Source of the DNA: Actinomycetes bacterium
Lineage (GTDB): Bacteria; Actinomycetota; Acidimicrobiia; Acidimicrobiales; Aldehydirespiratoraceae
Length of the DNA: 64,000 bases
Assembly (NCBI GenBank): GCA_024276495.1
Contig: JAJRXC010000069.1
Coordinates: 31,099 to 95,098 of the forward strand
Direction: 5' to 3'
Each line of letters begins with the position of its first letter. Position 1 is the stretch's first letter. Made by a program: the position numbers and the translations under genes. The notes under the pieces were generated by a model that saw nothing but the letters and a program-made list of their open reading frames with translations, was not told the origin of the DNA and ran no database searches. Shown here piece by piece: positions 7,780 to 15,580 of this stretch.

Positions 7780-8979
7780 CTACGACGCCACGACACCCTC
7801 GTCGTGAAGGGCGCCGATCTCGGCGCTGCTCAGCCCGAGACGTTCGGCCAGGATCTCGTCGGTGTGCTGGCCGAGACGGGGCGCCGGAGTCGGTTCGACG
7901 GGAAGGAGACCATCGAACGCGACCGCGGAGCCCGGGGTGAGATAGGTGCCGATGCCCGGCTGCTCGAGCTCACGGAAAAGCTCACTGTCGCTCGAACACC
8001 GATCGTCCTCGGCCACGAGTTGCCGAAAGGTCTGGTAGCGGCCCCAACACACACCGAGCTCATCGAACCGGGAGGCGATCTCGGCCAGTGGACGGGCCGC
8101 GATCCAGGGCGCGACGACCGCGGAGATCTCGGCCCGGGCCCGGAACCGGTCGCCTTCGTCGCGAAAGTCGTATCCGCCCGCAGCCGCGATCGCCGCGACC
8201 GCGTCGACCGCGTCGGTGGCCTCCAACAGGCTCGACCACTGCTTCGGGCTGATCCCGACCGCGTAGATCCGTTCGCCGTCGGCCGTGGAGAACTCCGCGC
8301 CGTACGCGCCGTAGAGGTCGTTGCCGAACCGGCCACGTTCGGTCCCGTTGACCTGGGCTTCGCTGATGTGTCCGAGTGCCGCGACCGCCACCAACGCCAC
8401 ATCGGAGAGGGCGACGCTCATCGACGACCCCTCACCGGTCCGCAGCCGATGCCGATCGGCGGCGAGGATCCCGAGGGCCGCGGTTTGACCACAGACGAGA
8501 TCCCACGCGGGCAGGACGTGGTTGACCGGGTCGTCACGATCGGCCGGACCGGTCGCCAGGGGGTAGCCGAGCGCGCAGTTCACGGTGTAGTCCACGGCCG
8601 TCGAGCCATCGCGGTTGCCGGTGATCGCCAGCATGACGAGATCGGGTCGCGTCTCGGCGAGCGCCTCGTACGCCATCCAACCCCGGGCCGGGAAGTTCGT
8701 CAGGAACGTTCCCGCGGCCCGCACCAGCTCGGCGAGGAGCTCTCGGGCCTTCGGGGACCGCAGGTCGACCATGATCGACTTCTTCCCCTTGTTCAGGCCC
8801 GCCCAGTACAGCGATTCCCCCCGATCGGTGAGGGGCCACCGGCGCGCATCGAGACCGCCGCCGATCTGGTCGAAACGGACCACGTCGGCCCCGAGCTGGG
8901 CGAGGGTCATCCCTCCCGAAGGTGCGGCGACGAACGCCGAGCCTTCGATGACGTGCAGCCCGTCGAGCGGCGGCATCAT
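7780..8979 (-). CDS. Class III (CaiB/BaiF) CoA-transferase family protein
   Basis: 399 residues, starting at the first ATG of the tandem ATGATG that overlaps the aldehyde dehydrogenase stop (TGATG). The longer upstream frame lies inside that gene. The N-terminal GLHVIEGSAFVAAPSGGMTLAQLGADVV and the LNKGKKSIMVDL block are family signatures; the C-terminal TDEILAERLGLS motif is also present. A candidate catalytic Asp is D130 in STAVDYTVN. Such enzymes move CoA between carboxylic acids, or act as racemases (AMACR type, which use other residues). Together with the upstream aldehyde dehydrogenase it suggests a catabolic route from an aldehyde to an acyl-CoA (inference). Confidence 0.88.
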   Translation of the reverse strand: MMPPLDGLHVIEGSAFVAAPSGGMTLAQLGADVVRFDQIGGGLDARRWPLTDRGESLYWAGLNKGKKSIMVDLRSPKARELLAELVRAAGTFLTNFPARGWMAYEALAETRPDLVMLAITGNRDGSTAVDYTVNCALGYPLATGPADRDDPVNHVLPAWDLVCGQTAALGILAADRHRLRTGEGSSMSVALSDVALVAVAALGHISEAQVNGTERGRFGNDLYGAYGAEFSTADGERIYAVGISPKQWSSLLEATDAVDAVAAIAAAGGYDFRDEGDRFRARAEISAVVAPWIAARPLAEIASRFDELGVCWGRYQTFRQLVAEDDRCSSDSELFRELEQPGIGTYLTPGSAVAFDGLLPVEPTPAPRLGQHTDEILAERLGLSSAEIGALHDEGVVAS

Positions 8980-10445
8980 CAGCCTATCCAGCTGATGGAT
9001 TGCAGTTCGCTGTAGGCCTCGATCCCCCACTTGCCCCGATCGCGTCCGACCCCGGACATCTTGAACCCGCCGAACGGTGCCTCCATGTGGGGCTGGATGA
9101 CGTTGAGGCCGACACAGCCGGTCTCGAGGCGCTGGGCGAGATGAAACGCCCGCTTGGTGTCACCGGAGAAGACATAGCTGTAGAGGCCGTAGTCGGAGTC
9201 GTTGGCCATCGCGACAGCCTGATCGTCATCGTCGAAGGGCATGACGACGATCACCGGGCCGAACGCCTCCTCTCGAACCACGTGCATGTCGGGGGTGCAG
9301 TCCGCCAGCAGCGTCGGCGCGACGAACCAGCCGGGCAGATCCGGCCGATCGCCGCCACAGACCATCGTGGCGCCGGCGTCGGTGCCGGACCGGATGAACG
9401 CCTCCACCCGGTCGCGGTGCATCTCGGTGATGACCGGACCGACGATGGTGTCGCGTGCGGTTGGATCACCGACCTTCATGAATCCCGAGAAGGTCTTGAG
9501 CGTCTCCACGAGCTGGTCGTAGACGTCGCGATGGGCGATGACACGGGTCGGGGCGGTGCAGATCTGTCCGGCGTGAAAGCCCCACACCGTCGCGATCGCC
9601 TGGGCGGCGCTGCCGATGTCGGCGTCGTCGGTCACGATGGCGGCACCCTTGCCCCCGAGCTCCATCAGCAGGCGCTTCATCGTCTTGGCGCCGTTCTCCA
9701 TGATCTTGGCCCCGACCGGCGACGAACCGGTGAACGAGATCATGTCGACGTCTTTCGAGTCGACCAGGGCGCTCGGCACCTCCGGACCCGAACCGTTGAG
9801 GATGTTGACGACGCCGGGCGGGAATCCGGCCGCCTCGACGGCCTCGCCGACGAGGAGGATCCCGAGGGGATCCTGCGGGGCCGGCTTGACGATGGTGGTG
9901 CAGCCGGCGGCCAGCGCGGGGGCGATCTTCCCCGCGACGTTGGTGATCGGGAAGTTGTACGGCGTGATGGCCGCCACCACTCCGACCGGTTGACGCTTCA
10001 CGTGGGCGCTCATCAGCCCGGCCGGGCCGAGCGGCCCCTTCGCGGTCGGGATCGGACGCAGGTTCTCATCGAGATCGATCGGCGTCGAGTAGTAGCGAAA
10101 CCGGTCGACGGCGGGCCCGCCGACCTGGAGCGTCTCGGTGGTCCCGATCGTGGCGCCCGTCTCGGCCTGCACCGTCGCGACCCAGTCCGGGGATCGCCGC
10201 TCGATCTCGTCGCCGAGCCGGCCGATGTACTCACAGCGCTCCTCCCGGGAGCGCGCCTTCCAGCCGGCGAAGGCCGCCGCGGCCGCCGCGGCTGCGTCGT
10301 CGGCCTGCTGGACCGTCGCTTCGGGGGCATGGCCGACCACGTTCGTCGTGTGCGGGTCGATGATGTCGTAGGTCCCGGCCCCGGGCTCCACCCATTCACC
10401 GTTGATCAGCAGTTGCCACGGCTTGTCGACGTCGATGGTGCTCAT
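8979..10445 (-). CDS. NAD(P)-dependent aldehyde dehydrogenase
   Basis: 488 residues from ATG 10445 (MSTIDVDKPWQLLING); a GTG 12 codons upstream is open but lacks homology-like sequence. Key residues are N164 in the PYNFP motif, E262 in MELGGKG and nucleophile C296 in GQICTAPTR. The cofactor-binding segments SFTGSSPVG and IVKPAPQDP are intact. Length and motifs fit the betaine/phenylacetaldehyde-type ALDH superfamily, which oxidises aldehydes to acids with NAD(P)+. It is first in a two-gene operon with the CoA-transferase. The specific aldehyde cannot be inferred. Confidence 0.93.
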   Translation of the reverse strand: MSTIDVDKPWQLLINGEWVEPGAGTYDIIDPHTTNVVGHAPEATVQQADDAAAAAAAAFAGWKARSREERCEYIGRLGDEIERRSPDWVATVQAETGATIGTTETLQVGGPAVDRFRYYSTPIDLDENLRPIPTAKGPLGPAGLMSAHVKRQPVGVVAAITPYNFPITNVAGKIAPALAAGCTTIVKPAPQDPLGILLVGEAVEAAGFPPGVVNILNGSGPEVPSALVDSKDVDMISFTGSSPVGAKIMENGAKTMKRLLMELGGKGAAIVTDDADIGSAAQAIATVWGFHAGQICTAPTRVIAHRDVYDQLVETLKTFSGFMKVGDPTARDTIVGPVITEMHRDRVEAFIRSGTDAGATMVCGGDRPDLPGWFVAPTLLADCTPDMHVVREEAFGPVIVVMPFDDDDQAVAMANDSDYGLYSYVFSGDTKRAFHLAQRLETGCVGLNVIQPHMEAPFGGFKMSGVGRDRGKWGIEAYSELQSISWIG

Positions 10446-10499
10446 GGATCCGGACTCTATCCCTGACGCATCGTCAGGCACGAAGCGGTGGCCCGCCGA

Positions 10500-11903
10500 T
10501 CACACCCTCACTGGTCGCAGCGACAGCGTGACCGGCGTCGCCGAGATGAGCCGACCGGGGAGCGGATCGAACCGCGCCAGATCGGGCAGTGGTCCCGCGT
10601 CCAGGCCGGCCGATCGGCGCAGGAGCCCGGTCACGCGGTCCACGTGGTTGTGCCGGAACGACCCGCAGCGCGCGTCGCGGTCGTCGGTGTGGAAGTCGTG
10701 GTGGGCGCAGCCCCCCATGCACACGGGCATCGCGATGCAAGTCGAGCAATGGGGATCGTCGGCGGGGTGGTACTCCAGCCACTTCTGCAGTTGCGAGTTG
10801 GTGGTGCGATAGTCGGAGATCGTCCCGATTGCCTGGGTCGGATCACCGATGTCGTCCCAACACTTCCACATCTCGCCGTCCGAGCCGACCACGAGCTCCC
10901 CCGCCCTCACGGCCGTGCACGGGGTTCCCACGGGTTGGGGCGCGCCGGGGAATCCGAACCCGTACGCCTCCGCGATGGCGTTGAACGCCAGCTCGAAGGA
11001 GCCGAACTCGGGACCGGTGAGGCACGACTTCGTGTAGCTCGCCAGGGGCGCGGCCGCGTTGCTGACCGCGTCGGTGATCTTGCCGAGACCCACACGGACC
11101 CGACCCGCGAGCCCTGCGTCGGCCAGGAGCACCAGCAGCTCTTCCGCGCGGTGCGCGTTGTTGGTGTCGACATTGATCCGAACCTGCACCTCGATGTGAT
11201 CGGCGGCCTGCGCGATGTTCTCCACGATTCGGGTGAACGTGGGCCCGCCACCTCGATGCGGCCGGTTGACATCGTCGATGTCGGGTGGCCCGTCGATGGT
11301 CACCTGCGCCGACCGGACCCGCCGGGCATCGAGGGCGCGAGCCATCTCCGCGGTCAGGTACCACCCGTTGGTGATGATGGAGGCCGAGTACTCCTTGTCG
11401 TTGGCGTCACAGATCGAGATGAGACGTTCGGAGAGGTCGAACAGTTGGTCGCTGCCGAGCAGCGGCTCCCCACCCATCCAGGTGACGGCCAACCGGTTGA
11501 TGTTCGGCAGCGAGTCTCGAAGGACACCAACGAGCGCATCGGCCACCTCTGGCTTGAGAAGCGACGGATGCTTCGACTCGAAGCAGTACGGACAGTCGAA
11601 GTTGCACCCGAGACTGGTGACCACCGTGTACGCCAACGCGTCGCTGCGCCAGCGCGTCGCGTCGTACCGTTGGCGCAGCTCGGCGAGCTCGTCGTGGTTC
11701 TCGTTGATGATCACCCGCTTGCGGACGAGCTCCTCCAGACGGGCCGCGATGCTCTCGCCCGAGCCGTGCCCCGCGACGAACTCCTCCACGGCGTGGCGCT
11801 CCTCGCGGGCCATCACGGTCAGGGCTCCCGTCATGCCGTTGAAGACGCCACTGCGTTCGCCGACGTCGGCCCAGACGTTGTAGCGCGACAGCTTCAGGTT
11901 CAT
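10500..11903 (-). CDS. Radical SAM/SPASM peptide-modifying enzyme (RiPP maturase candidate)
   Basis: 467 residues. Residues 1-85 form an N-terminal region with SRYNV and GVFNGMTGAL, common at the start of SPASM maturases and perhaps a precursor-recognition domain. The radical SAM cluster is C100-x3-C104-x2-C107 (CNFDCPYC), followed by MGGEPLL and the barrel. The C-terminal SPASM domain has C329, C348 and a C386-x2-C389-x5-C395-x3-C399 array plus C413, enough for two auxiliary [4Fe-4S] clusters. This architecture is shared by anaerobic sulfatase maturases and by enzymes that put thioether or C-C crosslinks in peptides. Two small Cys/Trp-rich genes directly upstream on the same strand make peptide maturation the favoured role. 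A sulfatase-maturase role is less likely: no sulfatase is adjacent, and the window already has an oxygen-dependent FGE. Confidence 0.88.
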   Translation of the reverse strand: MNLKLSRYNVWADVGERSGVFNGMTGALTVMAREERHAVEEFVAGHGSGESIAARLEELVRKRVIINENHDELAELRQRYDATRWRSDALAYTVVTSLGCNFDCPYCFESKHPSLLKPEVADALVGVLRDSLPNINRLAVTWMGGEPLLGSDQLFDLSERLISICDANDKEYSASIITNGWYLTAEMARALDARRVRSAQVTIDGPPDIDDVNRPHRGGGPTFTRIVENIAQAADHIEVQVRINVDTNNAHRAEELLVLLADAGLAGRVRVGLGKITDAVSNAAAPLASYTKSCLTGPEFGSFELAFNAIAEAYGFGFPGAPQPVGTPCTAVRAGELVVGSDGEMWKCWDDIGDPTQAIGTISDYRTTNSQLQKWLEYHPADDPHCSTCIAMPVCMGGCAHHDFHTDDRDARCGSFRHNHVDRVTGLLRRSAGLDAGPLPDLARFDPLPGRLISATPVTLSLRPVRV

Positions 11904-11954
11904 CGCCCCGACCGCCTCGTCCGAACAGCCCGGTCGTCGCAGCGCCGAGCTCTC

Positions 11955-12248
11955 CTACCACTCGGAATAGCCGACACAGGACGTGTCTCCCATCTGAAAC
12001 CAGCCGCAGGTCCCGTCCTCGAAGCTGAACCCCCAACATCCGTCCCGCCAGCCCTTTCCGGTCGTGTCGGGGTTGCGGCCGAGGACACCGATCTGGAGGC
12101 CGGCACCGAACCCGACCACCTCATCGGTGCTCTCCGGCGCGGACAGCTGCTCGTCGTAGGCGGCGATGACCGCCTCCAACGCCGCCCGCAACCGCTCCGA
12201 GGGCTCGAACCCCTCGCTGGTGTTGAGCTCGACTCGAGGTGCGCTCAT
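11955..12248 (-). CDS. Candidate RiPP precursor peptide B
   Basis: 97 residues from an ATG with GGAGG four bases upstream, overlapping the stop of precursor A by 4 bp. Residues 1-35 are an acidic, helical leader-like part (FEPSERLRAALEAVIAAYDE). A conserved hinge EVVGFGAGLQIG follows (43-54), then a Gly/Cys/aromatic tail from about residue 64. The tail holds C71-W72-G73-F74, C81-G82-W83-F84 and T89-S90-C91, ending in Trp. It aligns along its whole length with precursor A. It lies 51 bp upstream of the radical SAM gene. I do not recognise a named precursor family; the precursor role is inferred from size, composition, pairing and neighbour. Confidence 0.75.
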   Translation of the reverse strand: MSAPRVELNTSEGFEPSERLRAALEAVIAAYDEQLSAPESTDEVVGFGAGLQIGVLGRNPDTTGKGWRDGCWGFSFEDGTCGWFQMGDTSCVGYSEW

Positions 12249-12520
12249 TTCGCCTCCATCGTGTGAATGGTGCACGACGTGGGGTCGTTGCTGCCGCTGT
12301 GCCACGTGCAATGACCGCCGTAGGTGTAGCCCCAGCAGCTGTCTCCCACGCGGTTCACTCCGGGCCCGGATCCTCGCAGCCCGATGTCGCCCACGGTCAG
12401 GCCGAACCCCTGGACCTCGGCGTCGCCCAACAGCTGCTCCTGCATCGCCTCGGCAAGTTCGGCGAGCGCCTCGCGCAACGCCGGACCGAACTCGGTGGAT
12501 TCGTCATAGCGAAGAATCAC
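12245..12520 (-). CDS. Candidate RiPP precursor peptide A
   Basis: 91 residues if translation starts at GTG 12520, where GAAGGG lies six bases upstream. The open frame extends further upstream, but that part has no counterpart in paralogue B; GTG 12574 is an alternative start. Leader-like residues 1-31 (FGPALREALAELAEAMQEQLL) match B, as do EVQGFG (35-40) and the IG turn. The tail has C62-W63-G64-Y65, C71-T72-W73 and T81-S82-C83, the same three-Cys layout as B, but ends HTMEAK rather than in Trp. It is the first gene of the precursor A-precursor B-radical SAM unit. Function inferred as for B. Confidence 0.7.
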   Translation of the reverse strand: MILRYDESTEFGPALREALAELAEAMQEQLLGDAEVQGFGLTVGDIGLRGSGPGVNRVGDSCWGYTYGGHCTWHSGSNDPTSCTIHTMEAK

Positions 12521-12732
12521 CTCGCACCCTTCGATCGCTGCTCTCAACTCTCCCAAGACGAACACCACCTTCACTCGATGACCTGCGCCGATCCAGGCCT
12601 GGTTCCCAACCAGACGCTCGCGGTCGTGACGGGTTACACCCTTGCGGCAACACGACGCGGGTGGACACGACGGGGCACCCACCCGGGCCCCCGGCCGACG
12701 CGGCGGCGGATGGCATCGCGGCCGAATCGGTC

Positions 12733-12738
12733 TAGCGT
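12733..12738 (+). promoter_or_regulatory. TAGCGT -10 box for the thiolase gene
   Basis: TAGCGT lies 27 nt before the ATG at 12766, with a GAGGAG ribosome-binding site between them. No convincing -35. The divergent RiPP-like operon must also start in this 245-bp gap, but I could not pick out its promoter. Confidence 0.35.
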
Positions 12739-12765
12739 GGCGGCGAAACTGAACGAGGAGCCGAT

Positions 12766-13965
12766 ATGCCCGAAGCCGTGATTGTCGCCACCGCCCGCAC
12801 CCCGATCGGTCGGGCCAACAAGGGGTCGCTCGTGGACGCCCGCCCCGACGACATGTCCGCGTTCATCCTCGCCGACGTGATGGGCAAGGCCGGAGTCGAG
12901 GCCGCGGACGTCGAGGACGTCATCTGGGGCATCGGGCAGCCCGGTGGCGAAGGCGGCTACAACATCGCACGAGTCATCTCGGCCATGCAGGGGCTCGAGA
13001 TCCCCGGCGTGACGGTGAACCGCTACTGCTCCTCGTCGCTGCAGACGATCCGCATGGCCGCCCACGCCATCAAGGCCGGTGAGGGCGACTGCTTCGTGGC
13101 CGGCGGGGTCGAGGCGGTCAGCCGCTACGCCTACGGCGCGGCCGACACCGGACCCCACAACGAGATCTTCGCCGCCGCCGAGGAGCGCACCGCGGCCCGC
13201 AGCGCAGAGGGCGCGGAACCGTGGACGCCACTCGACGGCGTTCCCGACATCTACATCGCGATGGGCCAGACCGCCGAGAACGTCGTGCAGACGACCGGGA
13301 TCAGCCGGGCCCGCCAAGACGAGTGGGGCGTGAGCTCCCAGAACCGGGCCGAAGCGGCACGCGACCGGGGCTTCTTCGACCGCGAGATCACGCCCTACAC
13401 CCTTCCCGACGGGACCGTCGTGTCGAAAGACGACGGCATCCGGGCCGGCACGACGATCGAGAAGGTCTCCACCCTGAACCCGGTGTTCCGCCCCGACGGC
13501 ACCGTCACCGCCGGCAACGCCTGCCCGCTCAACGACGGGGCCTCCGCCGTCGTCGTCATGAGCGACACGTTGGCCAAGGCGATGGGCATCGACCCGATCG
13601 CCCGCATCATCTCGTCGGGTGTGTCGGCGCTCAACCCGGAGATCATGGGACTCGGACCGATCGACGCCTGCCGCCAGGCGATGAGCCGAGCGGGCATGTC
13701 GATCGACGACATCGATCAGGTCGAGATCAACGAGGCCTTCGCCGTACAGGTGATCGGTTCGGCCGACGAGCTCGGCATCGACTTCGACAAGCTCAACCCC
13801 AACGGCGGCGCCATCGCCCTCGGGCATCCCTTCGGCATGACCGGCAGCCGCATCATGACGACCCTGTTGAACGGTCTCGAGGATTCCGGTGGCACGATCG
13901 GCATGGAATCCATGTGCGTGGGCGGGGGCCAGGGCATGGCCATGATCGTCGAACGGTTGAGCTAG
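12766..13965 (+). CDS. Acetyl-CoA C-acyltransferase (thiolase)
   Basis: 399 residues, ATG with GAGGAG five bases upstream. It cleaves 3-ketoacyl-CoA with CoA, or condenses two acyl-CoAs. Nucleophile C88 (NRYCSSSLQ), H354 (GHPFGMTGSR) and the second catalytic C384 (MCVGGGQG) are all present, as is the EINEAFAVQ motif. Length is typical. The usual GHPxGxSG reads GHPFGMTG, which occurs in degradative thiolases. It stands alone between the RiPP-like operon and the ABC exporter. Likely fatty-acid or steroid side-chain beta-oxidation. Confidence 0.94.
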   Translation: MPEAVIVATARTPIGRANKGSLVDARPDDMSAFILADVMGKAGVEAADVEDVIWGIGQPGGEGGYNIARVISAMQGLEIPGVTVNRYCSSSLQTIRMAAHAIKAGEGDCFVAGGVEAVSRYAYGAADTGPHNEIFAAAEERTAARSAEGAEPWTPLDGVPDIYIAMGQTAENVVQTTGISRARQDEWGVSSQNRAEAARDRGFFDREITPYTLPDGTVVSKDDGIRAGTTIEKVSTLNPVFRPDGTVTAGNACPLNDGASAVVVMSDTLAKAMGIDPIARIISSGVSALNPEIMGLGPIDACRQAMSRAGMSIDDIDQVEINEAFAVQVIGSADELGIDFDKLNPNGGAIALGHPFGMTGSRIMTTLLNGLEDSGGTIGMESMCVGGGQGMAMIVERLS

Positions 13966-14000
13966 CCGCGGCCGGCGCCGACCACGCCACGCGAGCCGGA

Positions 14001-14789
14001 TCAGGGCTGGACCAGGCGGGTTACGCGCCGCTGGGCAACCCACAACCCGCCGAGACCCAGGACGGCGAGATACGCCGCCGATCCGAGCTGCGTCCATCCC
14101 ATCGATCCCAGTGCCATGCGGCGGAGGAGATCGGCGCCGTGGTAGAGCGGCGATGCCCGCACGACCCACTGCAGCCACTCCGGATACCGCTGAAGCGGGA
14201 AGAAGGTGGCCGAGAAGAGAAACATCGGGATCGCGGCGACGAAGACCAGATCGAACTCCAGCCACGAACGGATCCAGGTGCTCCCGGCCAGCCCGAGCGC
14301 CCCGAAGGAGAATCCGATCAGCACGGCGCCCGGCAGCATCAGAACCGCCCAGGGCGACTCGAGCAGACCCATCGCGAGCATCGTGACGAAGAAGGCGCCC
14401 GAGTAGACGACGACGCGCGACAGCGACCACAGCAACTCACCCCGAACGACGTCACGAGGCGACAACGGGGTGGCGAGCATGGCGTCGTAGGTCCGGATGT
14501 ACTTGAAGCGCACGAAGAACGTCACGGTCGTGTCGAGGATCACCGCGTTCATCGCCGCGGCGGCCATCATCCCCGGCGCGACGAACGACCGGTACGAGAC
14601 GGCCGTGCCGTCGGGGCCGGCCACCGTGTCGATCAGCGCCCCCACACCCACGCCGACGGAGAAGAGGTAGAGAAACGGCTCGGCGCCACCGGTCAGGTAG
14701 ACGTACCAGCTCCGGCGGCTCACGAGCGCGTTGCGTTCAACGATCCGCCACGGCGAACGCCGAAACAACGCGGTCACGATCGCCGTCAT
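14001..14789 (-). CDS. ABC-2 type transporter permease
   Basis: 262 residues with about six hydrophobic segments typical of the ABC2 membrane family (for example MMAAAAMNAVILDT, VVVYSGAFFVTMLAMGLL and AVLIGFSFGALGLAG). The N-terminal amphipathic helix (RSPWRIVERNALVSRRSW) precedes the first membrane span. It is the third gene of an ATPase-permease-permease operon, 16 bp after the other permease. Such two-permease exporters move drugs, lipids or polysaccharides outward. Substrate unknown. Confidence 0.88.
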   Translation of the reverse strand: MTAIVTALFRRSPWRIVERNALVSRRSWYVYLTGGAEPFLYLFSVGVGVGALIDTVAGPDGTAVSYRSFVAPGMMAAAAMNAVILDTTVTFFVRFKYIRTYDAMLATPLSPRDVVRGELLWSLSRVVVYSGAFFVTMLAMGLLESPWAVLMLPGAVLIGFSFGALGLAGSTWIRSWLEFDLVFVAAIPMFLFSATFFPLQRYPEWLQWVVRASPLYHGADLLRRMALGSMGWTQLGSAAYLAVLGLGGLWVAQRRVTRLVQP

Positions 14790-14805
14790 GGCACCGGTTC
14801 CCCGG

Positions 14806-15579
14806 TCATGAGGTCAGCCGGCGGGCGAACGCACGGGTGCCCCACCACCAACCGGCGCCGGTGTAGGCCGCGAGGACCGCGAGATGACCGGCCGCGGCAC
14901 CGAACCGGATCGATCCGGTGGTGGCCCCGCGGGCGAGCTCGACACCGTGCCACATGGGGAACAGCGAGACGGCGAGGCGGAGTGCGGCCGGCAGCTGTTC
15001 GATGGGAAAGACGGTGCCCGAGAAGAGGTAGAGCGGCACGATCACGACTCGTAGGACGACATCGAACGCGGCATCGGAGTCCTGTGTGGCGGCGAACGCC
15101 GCGAGCCCGGCCGCGAACGAGACCGCGCTGAGCGCGGCGACCGGGACCGCGGCGATCGCCCACCAGGACCCGATCCCTCCCAGCACGGCTCCGGCGATCA
15201 CGAACACCGTCGCCTGGAGCACGGCCCGGACTCCGATCCACACCACCTGCCCGCCGTACACGTCGGCGGCGGACAGCGGAGACGCGACCTGGGCGTAGTG
15301 GAAACCGACCCAACGATGGCCGGCCATGACTGGCCACAACGAGTTCCCCGCCGCCGTCTGCACCGCCGAGCCGACCAGCAGGCCCGGCGTCACGAACGCC
15401 AGGTACCCGAGGCCGTCGAGATTCCCGGTGCCGGAGTCGACGAGGCCCCCGAGACCGACGCCGAGGGCGGTGAGCACGAGAACCGGGGCGATGAACGCCG
15501 AGAAGACCCCCGACCACCACAGGCGCGACCACAGATACGCCTCGCGCTCGGTCGCCCGCAGGGTCGACTCGAATGACAT
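14806..15579 (-). CDS. ABC-2 type transporter permease
   Basis: 257 residues. The N-terminus (TEREAYLWSRLWWSGVF) is followed by about six membrane spans, with GLLVGSAVQTAAGNSLWPVMAG and the VPLYLFSGTVFPIEQLP loop characteristic of DrrB/NodJ-like permeases. Its ATG lies one base after the ATPase stop, so translation is coupled. It should form the heterodimeric channel with the product of the next gene. Substrate unknown. Confidence 0.88.
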   Translation of the reverse strand: MSFESTLRATEREAYLWSRLWWSGVFSAFIAPVLVLTALGVGLGGLVDSGTGNLDGLGYLAFVTPGLLVGSAVQTAAGNSLWPVMAGHRWVGFHYAQVASPLSAADVYGGQVVWIGVRAVLQATVFVIAGAVLGGIGSWWAIAAVPVAALSAVSFAAGLAAFAATQDSDAAFDVVLRVVIVPLYLFSGTVFPIEQLPAALRLAVSLFPMWHGVELARGATTGSIRFGAAAGHLAVLAAYTGAGWWWGTRAFARRLTS

Positions 15580-15580
15580 C

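Noticed and set aside
10500..11903. Anaerobic sulfatase-maturing enzyme role for the radical SAM protein
   Set aside because: The architecture is compatible, but there is no sulfatase nearby, an aerobic FGE is present, and two precursor-like genes are directly upstream.
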